DNA from: Solanum dulcamara
Lineage: Eukaryota; Streptophyta; Magnoliopsida; Solanales; Solanaceae
Direction: 5' to 3'
NCBI RefSeq assembly: GCF_947179165.1
Contig: NC_077245.1
Location: forward strand, 17,764,740-17,828,739
DNA length: 64,000 nucleotides
This document shows, piece by piece, positions 46,531-58,493 of this stretch. The notes beneath the pieces were generated by a model. The model was not told where the DNA came from and did no database searches. It saw nothing but the letters and a program-made list of their open reading frames with translations. Within the stretch, counting starts at the first letter, position 1; each line of letters opens with the position of its first letter. The position numbers were made by a program, and so were the translations under genes.

Positions 46531-48073
46531 CCTGGGAAAGAACAAAGGTATGTAAAAAATTATAACGACCTATTAAGTCATTTTGTGTACTAGAGCTTTT
46601 TATTTTATAAAAGACTCATGCCATAAAATTTTAATGGGTATTTTGGACTAATTGATAGCTACGGTTATTTAGTTGAGGGATAATTTTAGATAATTAATTT
46701 AATTAATGGGCTAAAGTGGTAATTTATTTAATACCCTATACCATTTATTTCACATATTTATTGAAGTAAGTTAGTGGAATTAGTCACTTTTAATACTTAA
46801 TTAATTTAGAAAAGAGAAAAGGAGAAAGAGAACTTACCTTCGGCGGTGGTAGGAGAGCGACCAAACTGCCTCAGGTAAGCAAACTTAAATTTTGTTGTGT
46901 ATATTTTTGTTGGGTGGAAACTTATTATTTTAATAATTAAGGTTGGAGAGGAAACTAAAATTTCAAAGTTCAGTAGCAGTAGCATTTTGGTTTAGAGTTT
47001 TGGGAGAAAAGGTCTTGAAGTTTATTAACTAATGATTACCGATTGGGGCTACAGTTGGGAATGATTGGCACTTGATGTATCATTATTACAAATTACAAAT
47101 TATTTATATTAAATAGGTTTGCAGGGAAGTTAAGGTCCTGGATGTTGTTGGACATGTGATTTCGGTTTTGAGAATATGATTCAATTGTTTGATATGTTGA
47201 GATAGATAATTAAATATTAAGTGAATTATATTATATAAATATCATTAGAGTTATGTTATTTGTAGGAGTTATGACTTAACCCTAGGCTTGAGGTTTAAGA
47301 AATTGGTCATAAAATTGGGTGAATTTTGGGTTTAGATTAGACACATAGTAATATGGGTGTCTACAGACCCGTTTGCTTACGAATATTGTATATTTGATAG
47401 ATTGAAAACATTCTGAGGCATTAAAGAAAGGAAAAACAATTGTGAATTAGCTTGCTTTGCTTCGGTTGAGGTAGGTTATGATTTTATTCTATATCATAGA
47501 TACTTTTAGTAGTGATTGATAGTCTTTGAGTAATGTGTGAAGTTTACTATGCATTTAATTATTGTGGTTTTGATAGTTGATAGGTTGTTGTGATTGGTCT
47601 GAAAATCCAAGACCGTGAAACCCATAATCTTGAACTTGCCCTATCAAAGGTGATGCCTTGATTAAAGAAAGCTTGATGAAATATTGTTAATAAAATAAAA
47701 TGTGATAACAAAGAATGATAAATTAATTATATTTGGATCGAATGTTACATTCTGAAATGTATATTTGGATCGGGTGTCACATTCTGACACGGTATATTTG
47801 AATCGGGTGTCACGTTCCGACATGATAATATTAAAGGAAATCAAATTAAAATGACTTAATGCTATAAAATCTCCAATAACTCATTTCTCAAAAGAGCGTA
47901 ATGTGGAGGCCTGAGTCCTCATGTGATCTTGATATTGATGACTGATTATGTAATTGTTCATTATGTTGTCACTTGATCTTGATCTTGTTGGTTGCCACCT
48001 GTTAAGAGCTATAGTTGATTTTCCGCTATTACTTTATGCATATTAATTTCTATTTTGAATCGGCCGATGATAC
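46531..48073. other. Non-coding, probably old LTR sequence
   Basis: No convincing frames. It holds three imperfect copies of a unit of about 32 bp at 47729-47824 (tatatttggatcgggtgtca and variants, with cattctgacac / cgttccgacat), a style familiar from Solanaceae gypsy LTRs. Left flank of the gypsy complex. Confidence 0.4.
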
Positions 48074-50145
48074 TGTCACGCCCCGAGAGGGTACCCTAAG
48101 CATGACCGGTACTCAGAAACCATCTCTGGCTTCCGAGAGAACCACTTGGTCTCATTACTCATTTGTTTATCAGCAGAAGACTTAAGAATACTAATGTGGG
48201 CTTGTCATCATCAACATCAAAGGAAAAATAGATAATTCTTAGAAAAAGTAGCTTCTAAGGAGAACTACTCTGATTACATCATCAAACTCTGTCTATGAAG
48301 CCTCTAATACTTTTAGATGGTGCCAATGACATGTCCATGGCTACCTCAAAAGAAACATCACACTCAACAATAATAAAAGGATAAGGAGTTCCTTCGAATA
48401 CAAGAAGGACTCACCAAATAGCTGAAAAGAAATGATCTTCAACGATGCGCCTGTTGAGGATCTATAACACCTGTATCTGCATCATAAAACGATGCAGGTC
48501 GAATGACGTCAGTACGTGGAATGTACGAGTATGTAAAATGGCAGGAAGGTAAGGACATATATCAAGAAATTCCTCTCAGGAAAACTCAGCTCAGAACTCA
48601 ACATCATCTCAACATTAATATGTAATGCAAATTTAAAATAATAATAAGAAATGCTTACTCAGTTGGGAGTTTCTTTAACCGACAATCATCACTTATGAGC
48701 TAGCGATGATACACCGAAGCGATGTCGTTGCCACATCCATCCAATACCTTGCCAGGGTAAAGGACATCACCATCTTGGATCCACTCATCAAAGTCCTCTT
48801 TTTGGGACTTAAGAGGCACAACCTCCGTCCTACGCTGGCTACCTAGTTCTGGGGTTTGAGTCAATTAAACTCTTACCCAACTCGATGCTCAATACTACTC
48901 CCAAAATATGTGTTCATATTAATCTCATCATCTAGTCTCATTGGACTTTAATTTAAATCATCAAAATCATCTCATTACCTCTTCATCAATCATTATACTT
49001 CAAAAATATCATTTACTCAAATTCATTTAAACTCAACTCTTTTGCTCTTTCAAAACTCAATAAATTACAGATATAGTATTAACTCATATCACTCTTTTTA
49101 TCAATGAAAATATTAAAAGCCAAAATCTTTATTCAAAATATGTGTAAAAATATTCATGAACATCAAATCAATTAGAATTCATGAGAAAGTAGCCATGAAC
49201 AATAATTCCAACAATATGAGAGATAACAATAATAATAATATTAATGCATAAATATATCTAACTCAATAGAAGAAGAATCAATTTATTTAGAATTCAAGAT
49301 TTGGATAAAACTCAATTATAACTCAATTATAATGAATTTAAATATTGGGCGCATGGACGAACTCAATTCGATGCTATGAAAGTCTTACATACCTTAAATC
49401 GAAAGCTTTACTCCGAATTGGAACACTCTTGGACCCCTAGCCTTTTCTTCTCACCGGAGCGTTTTGTGTACTACACAGAGTATAAAAATCACCGGAGTAG
49501 TATTTTTATACTACTAAAACAAAAACTATATTTGAGAATGAGTAAATAAGTATATAGAGAAAAGAGTTGCTTAAAAAAGCTTGATGAATAAAATGAAGAA
49601 ATAAGGTGGGTATTTATAGGTGTGGAGGAGGGACCTAACAATAAATAAACATAATCATAAAGGATGATCTTGAAAATTCAATGGAAAATTTTGATGTCAT
49701 GGATGATGTCAAATGGTTCTAGATCTTTCTATGGTAGGTGAGATGAGTTTAATCGAATATTCATTTTCGAAGCTGCATTTGAGCAAGATAAATTCCTTAT
49801 TAGGATTTAGTGTCTCATAAGAATTGTAGATATAGAAGTCTAGTTTCATTTAGTTCAAGAATCATCCAATTTGGAGCATGTTACATCGAGATATGAATTC
49901 TATTCTACAAATACTCCATTCCATCACAGCACTATATCTTGCAAAGATTAATTTATTTGATCTACTTAAAATCTGAATCTTAAGATATGTTATTCATGAA
50001 AGTTGTAGGTAATGATGTTGTGGTTACTCAAAAATTTAAATCACCTAATTAGGACTATCCTATGAAAAGTTATGCCCAAAATACAGAGAGAGTATTATTT
50101 TCATCGAGAATTAAAATACCACATACAACGTTTTAGGAGGTGTCA
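48074..50145 (-). repeat. 3' LTR copy, 2.07 kb
   Basis: Starts tgtcacgccccgag on the + strand and ends taggaggtgtca, giving TG...CA on the - strand. It is homologous along its length to 58494-60651, for example acctcaaaagaaacatca (48344) versus acctcaaaagaaacataa (58771), and the closing acatacaacgttttagg. The flanks gatac and taggt are not a duplication. Confidence 0.82.
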
Positions 50146-50867
50146 TAGGTAGGAATACTCTCATTGAGATCTTCCATACCTTAGAGTAAAGCTTAAAGAA
50201 AATAAACATAATTTGTATAATCAAAATACTTTAGGCATGGGAGAACATAATTATGATCAAAATACTTTAGGCATGAGAGATCATAATATGATAAAAATAC
50301 TTTATGCATGAGAGATCATAATATAATCCAAATACTTTAGTCATGAGAGAAATAATTATGATCAAAATACTTTAGGCATGAGAGATCATAATATGATCAA
50401 AATACTTTAGGCATGAGAGAACATAATATAATCAAAATATTTTAGTCATTAGAGAACATAATTATGATCAAAATACTTTAGTCATTAGAGAACATAATTA
50501 TGATCAAAATACTTTAGTCATTAGAGAACATAATTATGATCAATATACTTTAGTCATGAGAGAACATAATTATGATCAAAATACTTTAGGCATTAGAGAT
50601 CATAATATGATAAAAATACTTTAAAACCTTTTTATGTCTTCATATAAGGACTTTAATAAATCAACAATTCAATGCATTTAAGAGCCAACATAAACTAACA
50701 TAAGATAGGTGATTAAACTTCAAATATTTAATAATCTATGCAATTGGAATCATGATATGAAAACCCATAAAGTTTCATACTTGAATTAAATAGAAAACTT
50801 TGATAATTCATTTGGACTTCATGAATGAAAGAATCCATGAATCAATAACATTTTAGGGGGTGTTACA
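50146..50867 (-). repeat. Start of a divergent 3' LTR next to the polypurine tract
   Basis: The - strand sequence begins TGTAACACCCCCTAAAATG at 50867, right after the purine-rich stretch, exactly where a 3' LTR should begin. It then diverges completely from the 5' LTR until 50145. Its last part (aatgagagtattcc, ctttaagctttactc) is shared, in a different order, with the LTR at 62690-64000 (about 63480-63555). Confidence 0.6.
50218..50625. repeat. 36-bp minisatellite, about 11 units
   Basis: Units of the form caaaatactttaggcatgag followed by agatcataatatgat, with variants gtcattag, ggcattag and aacataattatgat. Adjacent units share variants (a run of gtcattag units near 50450-50520), showing local spreading. 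Confidence 0.92.
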
Positions 50868-50885
50868 ATATCTACCCCTTGGGAT
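50868..50885 (-). promoter_or_regulatory. Polypurine tract of the gypsy element
   Basis: The - strand reads CCCAAGGGGTAGATAT immediately before TGTAACACC. Position and composition fit the plus-strand primer of reverse transcription. Confidence 0.6.
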
Positions 50886-51002
50886 TATTCGTCCTCGAAT
50901 TAAGATGAAACTAGGAGACATCAAGAACGGATATCATTAAGACGTCAACAAAACTCCGATGTTCAAATAGTCAATGACTCAAATTCAAGAATACGCATCG
51001 AC

Positions 51003-54000
51003 TCAAAGGTAGAAGTAAGGAATATTACCTTGAATATCATCATCAGAAGGTACAAATAGATGAGGATATTTAGCCTTCATATCTTCTTCAGCTTCCCATG
51101 TAGCCTCTTCAACAAATTGATTTCTCCATAGGACTTTAATAGATGCCAGTTCCTTAGTTCTTAATTTGCGAACCTGACGATCAAAAATCTGAACTGGAAT
51201 CTCTTCATAACTCAAACTCTCTTTCACCCCAATGGTCTCAGTCGGTACAACAAGTAAATGATCTCCCAAACACTTCTTAAGCATAGAGATATGAAACACA
51301 AGATGAATAACAGCTAATTCTAAGGGCAATTCCAATTCATAGGCTACGTTACCTACCCTCCTCAATATCTGATAAGGACCAATATAGCGGGGACTAAGCT
51401 TCCCTTTATTTCCAAATCTCATCACACCCTTCATGGGTGAAACTTTCAAGTATACCCAATCATACACTTCGAACTCAAAATCTCTCCTCCTAACATCAGT
51501 GTAGGATTTCTGGCGACTCTGAGCATTCTTCAACCTCTCTTGGATGGTTTTTACCTTCTCCATAGCTTGGAGAACCAAGTCTGGTCCAATTAACTCCGCT
51601 TCACCAACTTCGAACCAACCAATTGGTGATCTACATCTCCTCTTACACAGAGCTTCATAAGGACCCATTTGAATACTCGAATGGAAGCTATTATTGTATG
51701 CAAACTCAAAAAGAGGTAAATGATCATCCCAATTACCTTTGAAGTCGATGACACAGGCTCTTAACATAACCTCCAAAGTCTGTATCGTACGCTCTGCTTG
51801 GCCGTCTGTTTGCGGATGAAAAGCAATACTAAGGTTCACTTTTGAACCCAAACCCTTCTGAAATGACTTCCAAAATTGAGCAGTGAATTGAGCTCCCCTA
51901 TCTGAGATGATAGACAAAGGAACTCCATGTAGTCTAACAATTTCTCTAAGATATAATTTGGCATAATCCTCTGCAGTGTTCGTAGTCTTAACAGGTAAGA
52001 AATGGGCCGATTTGGTCATCCTATCCACAATCACCCAAATAGAGTCATGTTGTTTGCGGGTTCGTGGTAAACCAGTAATGAAGTCTATATTGATCATTTC
52101 CCACTTCCATTCCGGGATCTGTATATTTCGAGTCACTCCACAAGGCCTTTGGTGCTCAACTTTAACTTATTGGCAATTCGGGCACTTGGATACAAACTCT
52201 GCTATATTTCTCTTCATTCCACTCCACCAGTATACTTCTCTCAAGTCATGATATATCTTTGTTGAACCTGGATGGATGGAATACCTAGAATTATGGGCTT
52301 ATTTCATGATTCTCTCCCGAATACCATCAACACTTGGAAAACATAATCTTCCTTGATATCTCAACACTCCATCTCCCCCTTGGTAAAATCCATTACCTTT
52401 TGCTTGTGAACCTCATCCTTTAGTTGAAGAAGAATGGGATTCTGATCTTGATTTTCTTTCACCTCTGCAACTAGAGATGATTCAGCTTCATTTCGGACTA
52501 TTGTACCACCCTCACTAGAGTCAATAAGTTGAACTCCCAAACGTGAAAGTCTATGCACTTCCTTTGCCAACTCTTTCTTTTCCTCTTCCACATAGGCCGT
52601 ACTCCTCATAGATAACCTGCTAAGAGTATCGGCAACTACGTTTGCTTTTCCTGCGTGGTAGAGAATGCTCATGTCATAATCCTTGAGCAACTCTAGCCAT
52701 CTCCTCTACCTCAAGTTCAGCTCCTTCGGGCTGAATACATACTGTAAGATCTTTTGGTCTGTGAACACATCCACATGTACACCATAAAGATAGTGACGCC
52801 AGATCTTAAGAGCAAATACCACAGCTGCCAACTCAAGGTCATGAGTGGGGTTGTTCCTCTCATGAGTCTTAAGTTGCCTAGAGGCATAGGCAATGACTTT
52901 AGCTTTCTGCATCAACGCTGGAAGCATCATAATAGATTATGAAACCATCCATTCCCTCAGGTAGGGACAGTACTAGAGTAGTAGTTAATCTAGCTTTCAA
53001 CTCTTGAAAGCTTTTCTCACAAGCATCATACCATTGAAACTTAGCCTTTTTCTGAGTCAGTTTAGTCAATGGTGAGGATATGGAAGAAAATCCCTCAACA
53101 AACCTCCTGTAGTAACCAGCCAAACCTAAGAAACTTTTTATCTCAGTTGGAAATGTGGGTCTGGGCCAGTTCTTAACTGCCTCAATCTTTTGAGTATCAA
53201 CTTGAATTCCATCATGAGATATAATATGGCCTACGAAAGCTATAGACTCATGCCAAAACTCACACTTCGAAAACTTAGCATACAATTCCTTCTCCTTAAG
53301 AGTTTGAAGGACAATCCTAAGGTGATTAGAATGCTCACTCTTACTTCTAGAGTAGACTAAAATATCATCGATGAAGACAATTACAAACGTATCCAGGTAT
53401 GGCTTGAATACCCGATTCATGAGGTCCATAAAAGCTGCAGGAGCATTTGTCAATCCAAAGGACATAACAAGAAACTCAAAATGACCATAGCGGGTTCTGA
53501 AAGCCATCTTCGGGATGTCACATTTTCTCACTTTCAACTAGTGATAGCCTAATCTGAGGTCTATCTTAGAAAAGCATATGGCACCCTAAAGTTGGTCAAA
53601 TAAATCATCTATTCTGGGGAGAAGATACTTGTTTTTAATGGTGACCTTGTTTAGTTGTCGGTAATCAATGCACATTCTAAGGGACCCATCTTTCTTTCGC
53701 ACGAATAGGAAAGGAGCGCCCCAAGGTGAGACACTTGGCCTAATAAACCCCTTATCTAGGAGGTCTTTCAGTTGTTCTTTCAACTCAGCAGGAGCCATTC
53801 TATAAGAAAGAATAGAGATAGGTTGTGTATTAGGAAGGACATCAATACCTAAGTCTATCTCTCTATCGGGAGGGATTCCGAGTAGATCCTCAGGAAAGAC
53901 TTCAGAAAACTCATTCACAATAGGAACTGACTCAAGAGATGGAGCTTGATCATTAATATTTTTGACTCGGACTATATGATATATACATACCTTGGAGATT

Positions 54001-54302
54001 AATTTTTTGGCCTTAAGGTAGGAAATAAATTTACCCCTAGGTACTACAGAACTCCTCTTTCACTCTAAGATAGGCTCATTTGGAAATTGAAACTTGACAA
54101 TTCGGGTCCTATAATCAACTGAAGCATAACAAGAATAACGCCAATCCATGCCAAGAATCACATCAAAATCCACCATGTCCAACTCAACTAAGTCAGCCAT
54201 GGTATCCCTGAGATAGATTGACACAGTACAATTTCTATAAATCCTCTTAGCTAAGATAGACTTACCAACAGGAGTAGACACACTAAAAGGCTCAAGAAGA
54301 CA
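51003..54302 (-). pseudogene. Gypsy pol copy 2 (protease to integrase)
   Basis: Better preserved of the two pol copies. Protease end 54281-54060 (SVSTPVGKS, VDFDVILGMDW; the DTGA active-site part is missing). RT 53918-53586 ([19 protein letters not shown]) and 53537-52899 ([18 protein letters not shown]; catalytic [10 protein letters not shown]). RNase H 52930-52361 ([40 protein letters not shown]). Integrase 52136-51003: MINIDFITGLP with the first Asp, IISDRGAQF with the second, QTDGQAERT with the Glu. Breaks: a TAG just before KVRKCDIPK (about 53538), further stops near 52900 and 52695, and a broken integrase N-terminus at 52360-52140. Confidence 0.85.
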
Positions 54303-57300
54303 CGCTGAAAGGCCTAATTACATTTGAAGTCGATGACACATGATCTCAACATATCCTCCAAAGTATGTATCGTACACTCTGCCTGACTGTTTGTCTGCGG
54401 ATGAAAAATAGTACTAAGGTTCACTCTTGAACCCAAACATTTTTGAAATAACTTCCAAAAACTGAGCAATGAATTGATCTCCCCTATCTGAGATGATAGA
54501 CAAAGGAACTTCATGCAGTCTAACAATCTCTCTAAGATATAGTTTGGCATAATCCTCCGTGGTGTCTGTAGTCTTAACCGGCAAGAAATGAGCTGATTTG
54601 GTCATCCTATCCATAATCACCCAAATAGAGTCATGTTGTTTGCGGGTTTGCGGTAAATTGGTAATGAAGTCCATATTGATCATCCTCAACTTCCATTTTG
54701 GGATCTCTATATTTTGAGCCACTCTACAAAGCGTTTGGTGCTCAACTTTAACTTGTTGACACTTCGGGCATTTGGACACAAACTCTGTTATATCTCTCTT
54801 CATTCCACTCCACCAGAATACTTCTCTCAAGTTGTGGTACATCTTTGTCAAACCTGGATGGATATAATACTTGGAATTATGGCCTTCTGCCATGATTCTC
54901 TTTAGAATTCCATCAACACTTGAAACACATAATCTCCCTTCATATCTCAACACTCCATCTCCTCATTTGGCAAAAGCCATTACCTTCTGCTTGTGAACCT
55001 CGTCTTTCAGTTGAAGGAGAATGGTGTCCTGATCTTGCTTTCCCTTTACCTCTGCAACTAGAGATGATCCAGCTCCATTCCATACTATTATACCGCCCTC
55101 ACTAGAATCAATAAGTTGAACTCCCAAATGCGCAAATCTATGCACTTTCTTTGCCAACTCCTTCTTTTGCTCATCCACATGGGCCATACTCCCCATGGAT
55201 AACCTGCTAAGAGAATTGGCAACTACGTTTGCTTTTCCTGGGTGGTAGAGAATGCTCATGTCATAATCCTTGATCAACTCGAGCTATTTTCTCTGCATCA
55301 AGTTCAGCTCCTTCTAACTGAATACATACTGCAAGCTATTGTTGATCGTGAATATATCACATGTACACCATACAGATAGTGACACCAGATCTTAAGAGCA
55401 AATACCATAACTGCCAACTCAAGGTCATGAGTGGGGTAGTTTATCTCATGAGTCTTAAGCTGTGTGGAGGTATAGGCAATGACCTTGCATTTCTTTATAA
55501 ATACACATCCCAACCCAACTCTGGAAGTATCATAATATATTACAAAATCATCTATTCCCTCGGGTAGGGACAGTACTAGAGTAGTAGTCAATTTAGCTTT
55601 TAACTCTTGAATGCTTTTCTCACAACATCAGACCATTGAAACTTAGCCTTTTTCTGAGTCAACTTAGTTAATAGTGAGGATATGGATTATAATCCCTCAA
55701 CAAACCTCCTATAGTAATCAACCAAACCTAAGAAACTCCTTATGTTGGTTGGAGCGGTAGGTCTTGGCAAGTTCTTAACTGCCTCAATCTTTTGAGTATC
55801 AACTCAAATTCCATCACCAGATATAATAAGGCCTAGGAATGCTATAGACGCAAGCCAAAACTCACACTTTGAAAACTTAGCATACAACTCCCTCTCCTTA
55901 AGAGGTTAAAGGACAATCCTAAGGTGGTTAGCATGCTCACTCTTACTTCTAAAGTAGACCAAAATATCATGAATGAAGACAATCACAAACATATCTAGGT
56001 ATGGCTTGAATACCCGGTTCATGAGGTCCATAAAAGCTACAAGAGCATTTGTCAATCCAAAGGTATAACAAGAAACTCAAAATGACCATAGCGGGTTTGA
56101 AAAGCTATCTTTGGGATGTCACATTATCTTACTTTCAACTGATGATAGCCTGATCTAAGGTCTATCTTCAAGAAGCATGCGGCACCCTGAAGTTGGTCAA
56201 GGAAATCACCAATCCTAGGGAGAGAGTACTTGTTCTTTATGGTAACCTTGTTCAGTTATCGTCAATCAATGCACATTCTAAGAGACCCATCTTTAGTTTA
56301 CACGAATAGGATAGGAGCGCCCCAAGATGAGATAGTTGGACTAATAAATCCCTTAGCTAGAAGGTTTTTCAGCTATTCTTTCAACTCAACGGGAGCCATC
56401 CTATAAGGAGGAATGGAGATAAGTTGTGTATCAGGAAGGAATCAATACCAAAGTCTATCTCTCTATCAGGAGGGATTCCGGATAGATCCTCAAAAAAAGA
56501 CTTCAAGAAACTCACTCACAAAGAAAACTGACTTAAGAGATGGAGCTTGATCATTAATATTTTTGACTTGGACTATATGATATATGCATCCCTTAGATAT
56601 TAACTCTCTAGACTTAAGGTAGGAAATAAATATACCCCTAGGCACTACAGAACTCCCCTTCTACTCTAAGATAGGCTTATTTGGAAATTGACACTAGATA
56701 ATTTGGGTCCTACAATCAACTGAGGCATAACAAGCATAAAACCAGTCCATGCCAAGAATCACATCAAAATCAACCATGTCCAATTTAACTAAGTCAGCTA
56801 TGGTATCCCTGTGATAGATTGACACAGTACAATCTCTATAGACCCTCTCAGCTAAGATAGACTCACCAACAGGAGTGGACACGCTAAAAGGCTCAAGAAG
56901 ACACAGGAAAAATCTCAAATTTACTAGCCAAAGTAAGGAGTCACAAAATAATATAGCACCCGTATCAAATAATGCATACACATCAAAAATAAAGGTCTTA
57001 GAGCATACCAGTAACAACATCGGGTGCATTCTCTTGGTGTTGGCGACTACCCATATCATACATATGGTTTGTTCCCACTCCTACACTTGAAGCTGCACCT
57101 CTTTGATTACATCTATTCTGCAAAGTTGTAGAAGAAAACTGAGGTATACTACTTCTATCTCCCCGTGTCTTTAAAGGACACTCATTCTGGAAGTGACCTG
57201 TCTTTCCACATTCGTAGCAAGCATTGTTGCCCACACAACACTTTCCCATATCTAGCACACAATATCTTTTCTCTAGAACCTTGAGCCACAGTTAATTGGG

Positions 57301-58276
57301 ACTGATAACCCTGAGCTCGGAAGTTCTGGTGACTCAACAACCTCTGATTCGGTGTAAAAGCACTTGTTGAAGAAGGTGCATAATTAGAAAACCCTTTCTG
57401 AAAGAATGACTTGTTACCCTTCCCTTGCTTTTGCTCGTTCTCATGCCCGACAAACTTAGCCTTCTTGCTTAAGTGTTCCTCTCCATCCTTTTTCTTGTCA
57501 TCCTCAACCTGCTGATCATACACCATTAATCTAGAAAACTCCATGTCAGAAATCATTAGCATTGCCTTACAGTCTCTATTTACATGTTTGCCTAGGCTAG
57601 AGACAAACTTTCTCATCTTGGCCCTCATATGAGGAATCATTTTTGGAGCATATTTGGACAACTGAATAAACTTCAAACTATACTCCTTTACAGTTATGCT
57701 CTCCTGCTTAAGGTTCACAAACTCCTCAACTTATGCTTTCCGTAGCTCTTAGGAAAAGAAGTGGTCAAAGAAAGCTCTTTCAAACTCATCCCAAACTGTA
57801 GGTCCAGCATCCTCACCGTGATTCTACTCCCACTAGTCATACCATACGTTCACCATATCCTTGAGCTAGTAGTAAACCAACTCAACACCCTCAACCTCGG
57901 TAGTATGCATCGCTTTCAAGATCTTCCACATCTCATCAATGAAATTTTGAGGATTCCCCTCAACCTTAGACCTTATGAAGACTGGCGGATTCATCCTCAG
58001 AAAATCTCTAGTCCTTGTGGTGGAAGACGACTCTTGAGAGCTAGATCTAGGAGTTGGTGATCTATGGTTACCCATTTTGGCAGCTACCAGTTGAGTGAGC
58101 ATGGCAATAGCTCCTTTGAATTCTACATCTGAAATAGGAGTAGTATAAACAGTAGGTATTTGAGGTACTTCAGTAGACCTTGCAGGGCGGCCCCTAGTTC
58201 TCGGTGGAGGCATCTCTAACTGTGGAACTTTAGTGCTGGCAGCGTTCCTCTGACTGGCTGTATGTTTAGGAAGCAT
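54303..58276 (-). pseudogene. Gypsy gag plus pol copy 1 (to truncated integrase)
   Basis: Gag from ATG at 58276 (MLPKHTASQRNAAS), capsid segment 57718-57260 (TVKEYSLKFIQLSKYAPKMI), zinc knuckle CYECGKTGHFQNEC (about 57220). Protease 57059-56694 keeps DTGA (VYALFDTGA) and FDVILGMDW. The RT region 56690-55600 is badly broken, with no long frame. RNase H 55591-54963 ([40 protein letters not shown]). Integrase 54953-54314 (SGMKRDITEFVSKCPKCQQ zinc region, MDFITNLPQ, IISDRGDQF, QTNSQAECT with Cys after the Glu). It stops at VIDFKCN, where copy 2 begins. Copies 1 and 2 look roughly 90 percent alike over the integrase core by eye. Confidence 0.83.
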
Positions 58277-58476
58277 GGTTTGCAACGTATAAACGCACGA
58301 ATTAGAAAGGAGGTTTTATAGAGTTAAACTCTATCGCACGAACTCAAATTATGAAATAAGTGAAACAATTCCTAATGTCCTATAGCCTCCTGATTATAAG
58401 TGTGGTGCACGACACACCCATTAGCAAGACTCTCCTAGACACGTCTTCATAGACACCTTAGAACTTTTGAACTCTA

Positions 58477-58493
58477 TTCTCTGATATCAAGTT
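58477..58493 (-). promoter_or_regulatory. Primer-binding site of the gypsy element
   Basis: The - strand reads AACTTGATATCAGAGAA directly inside the 5' LTR. TGATATCAGAG differs by one base from TGGTATCAGAG, the usual complement of initiator-Met tRNA. Confidence 0.65.

Noticed and set aside
50218..50625. CRISPR-like array
   Set aside because: Units are directly adjacent with no unique spacers, and the context is a plant LTR.
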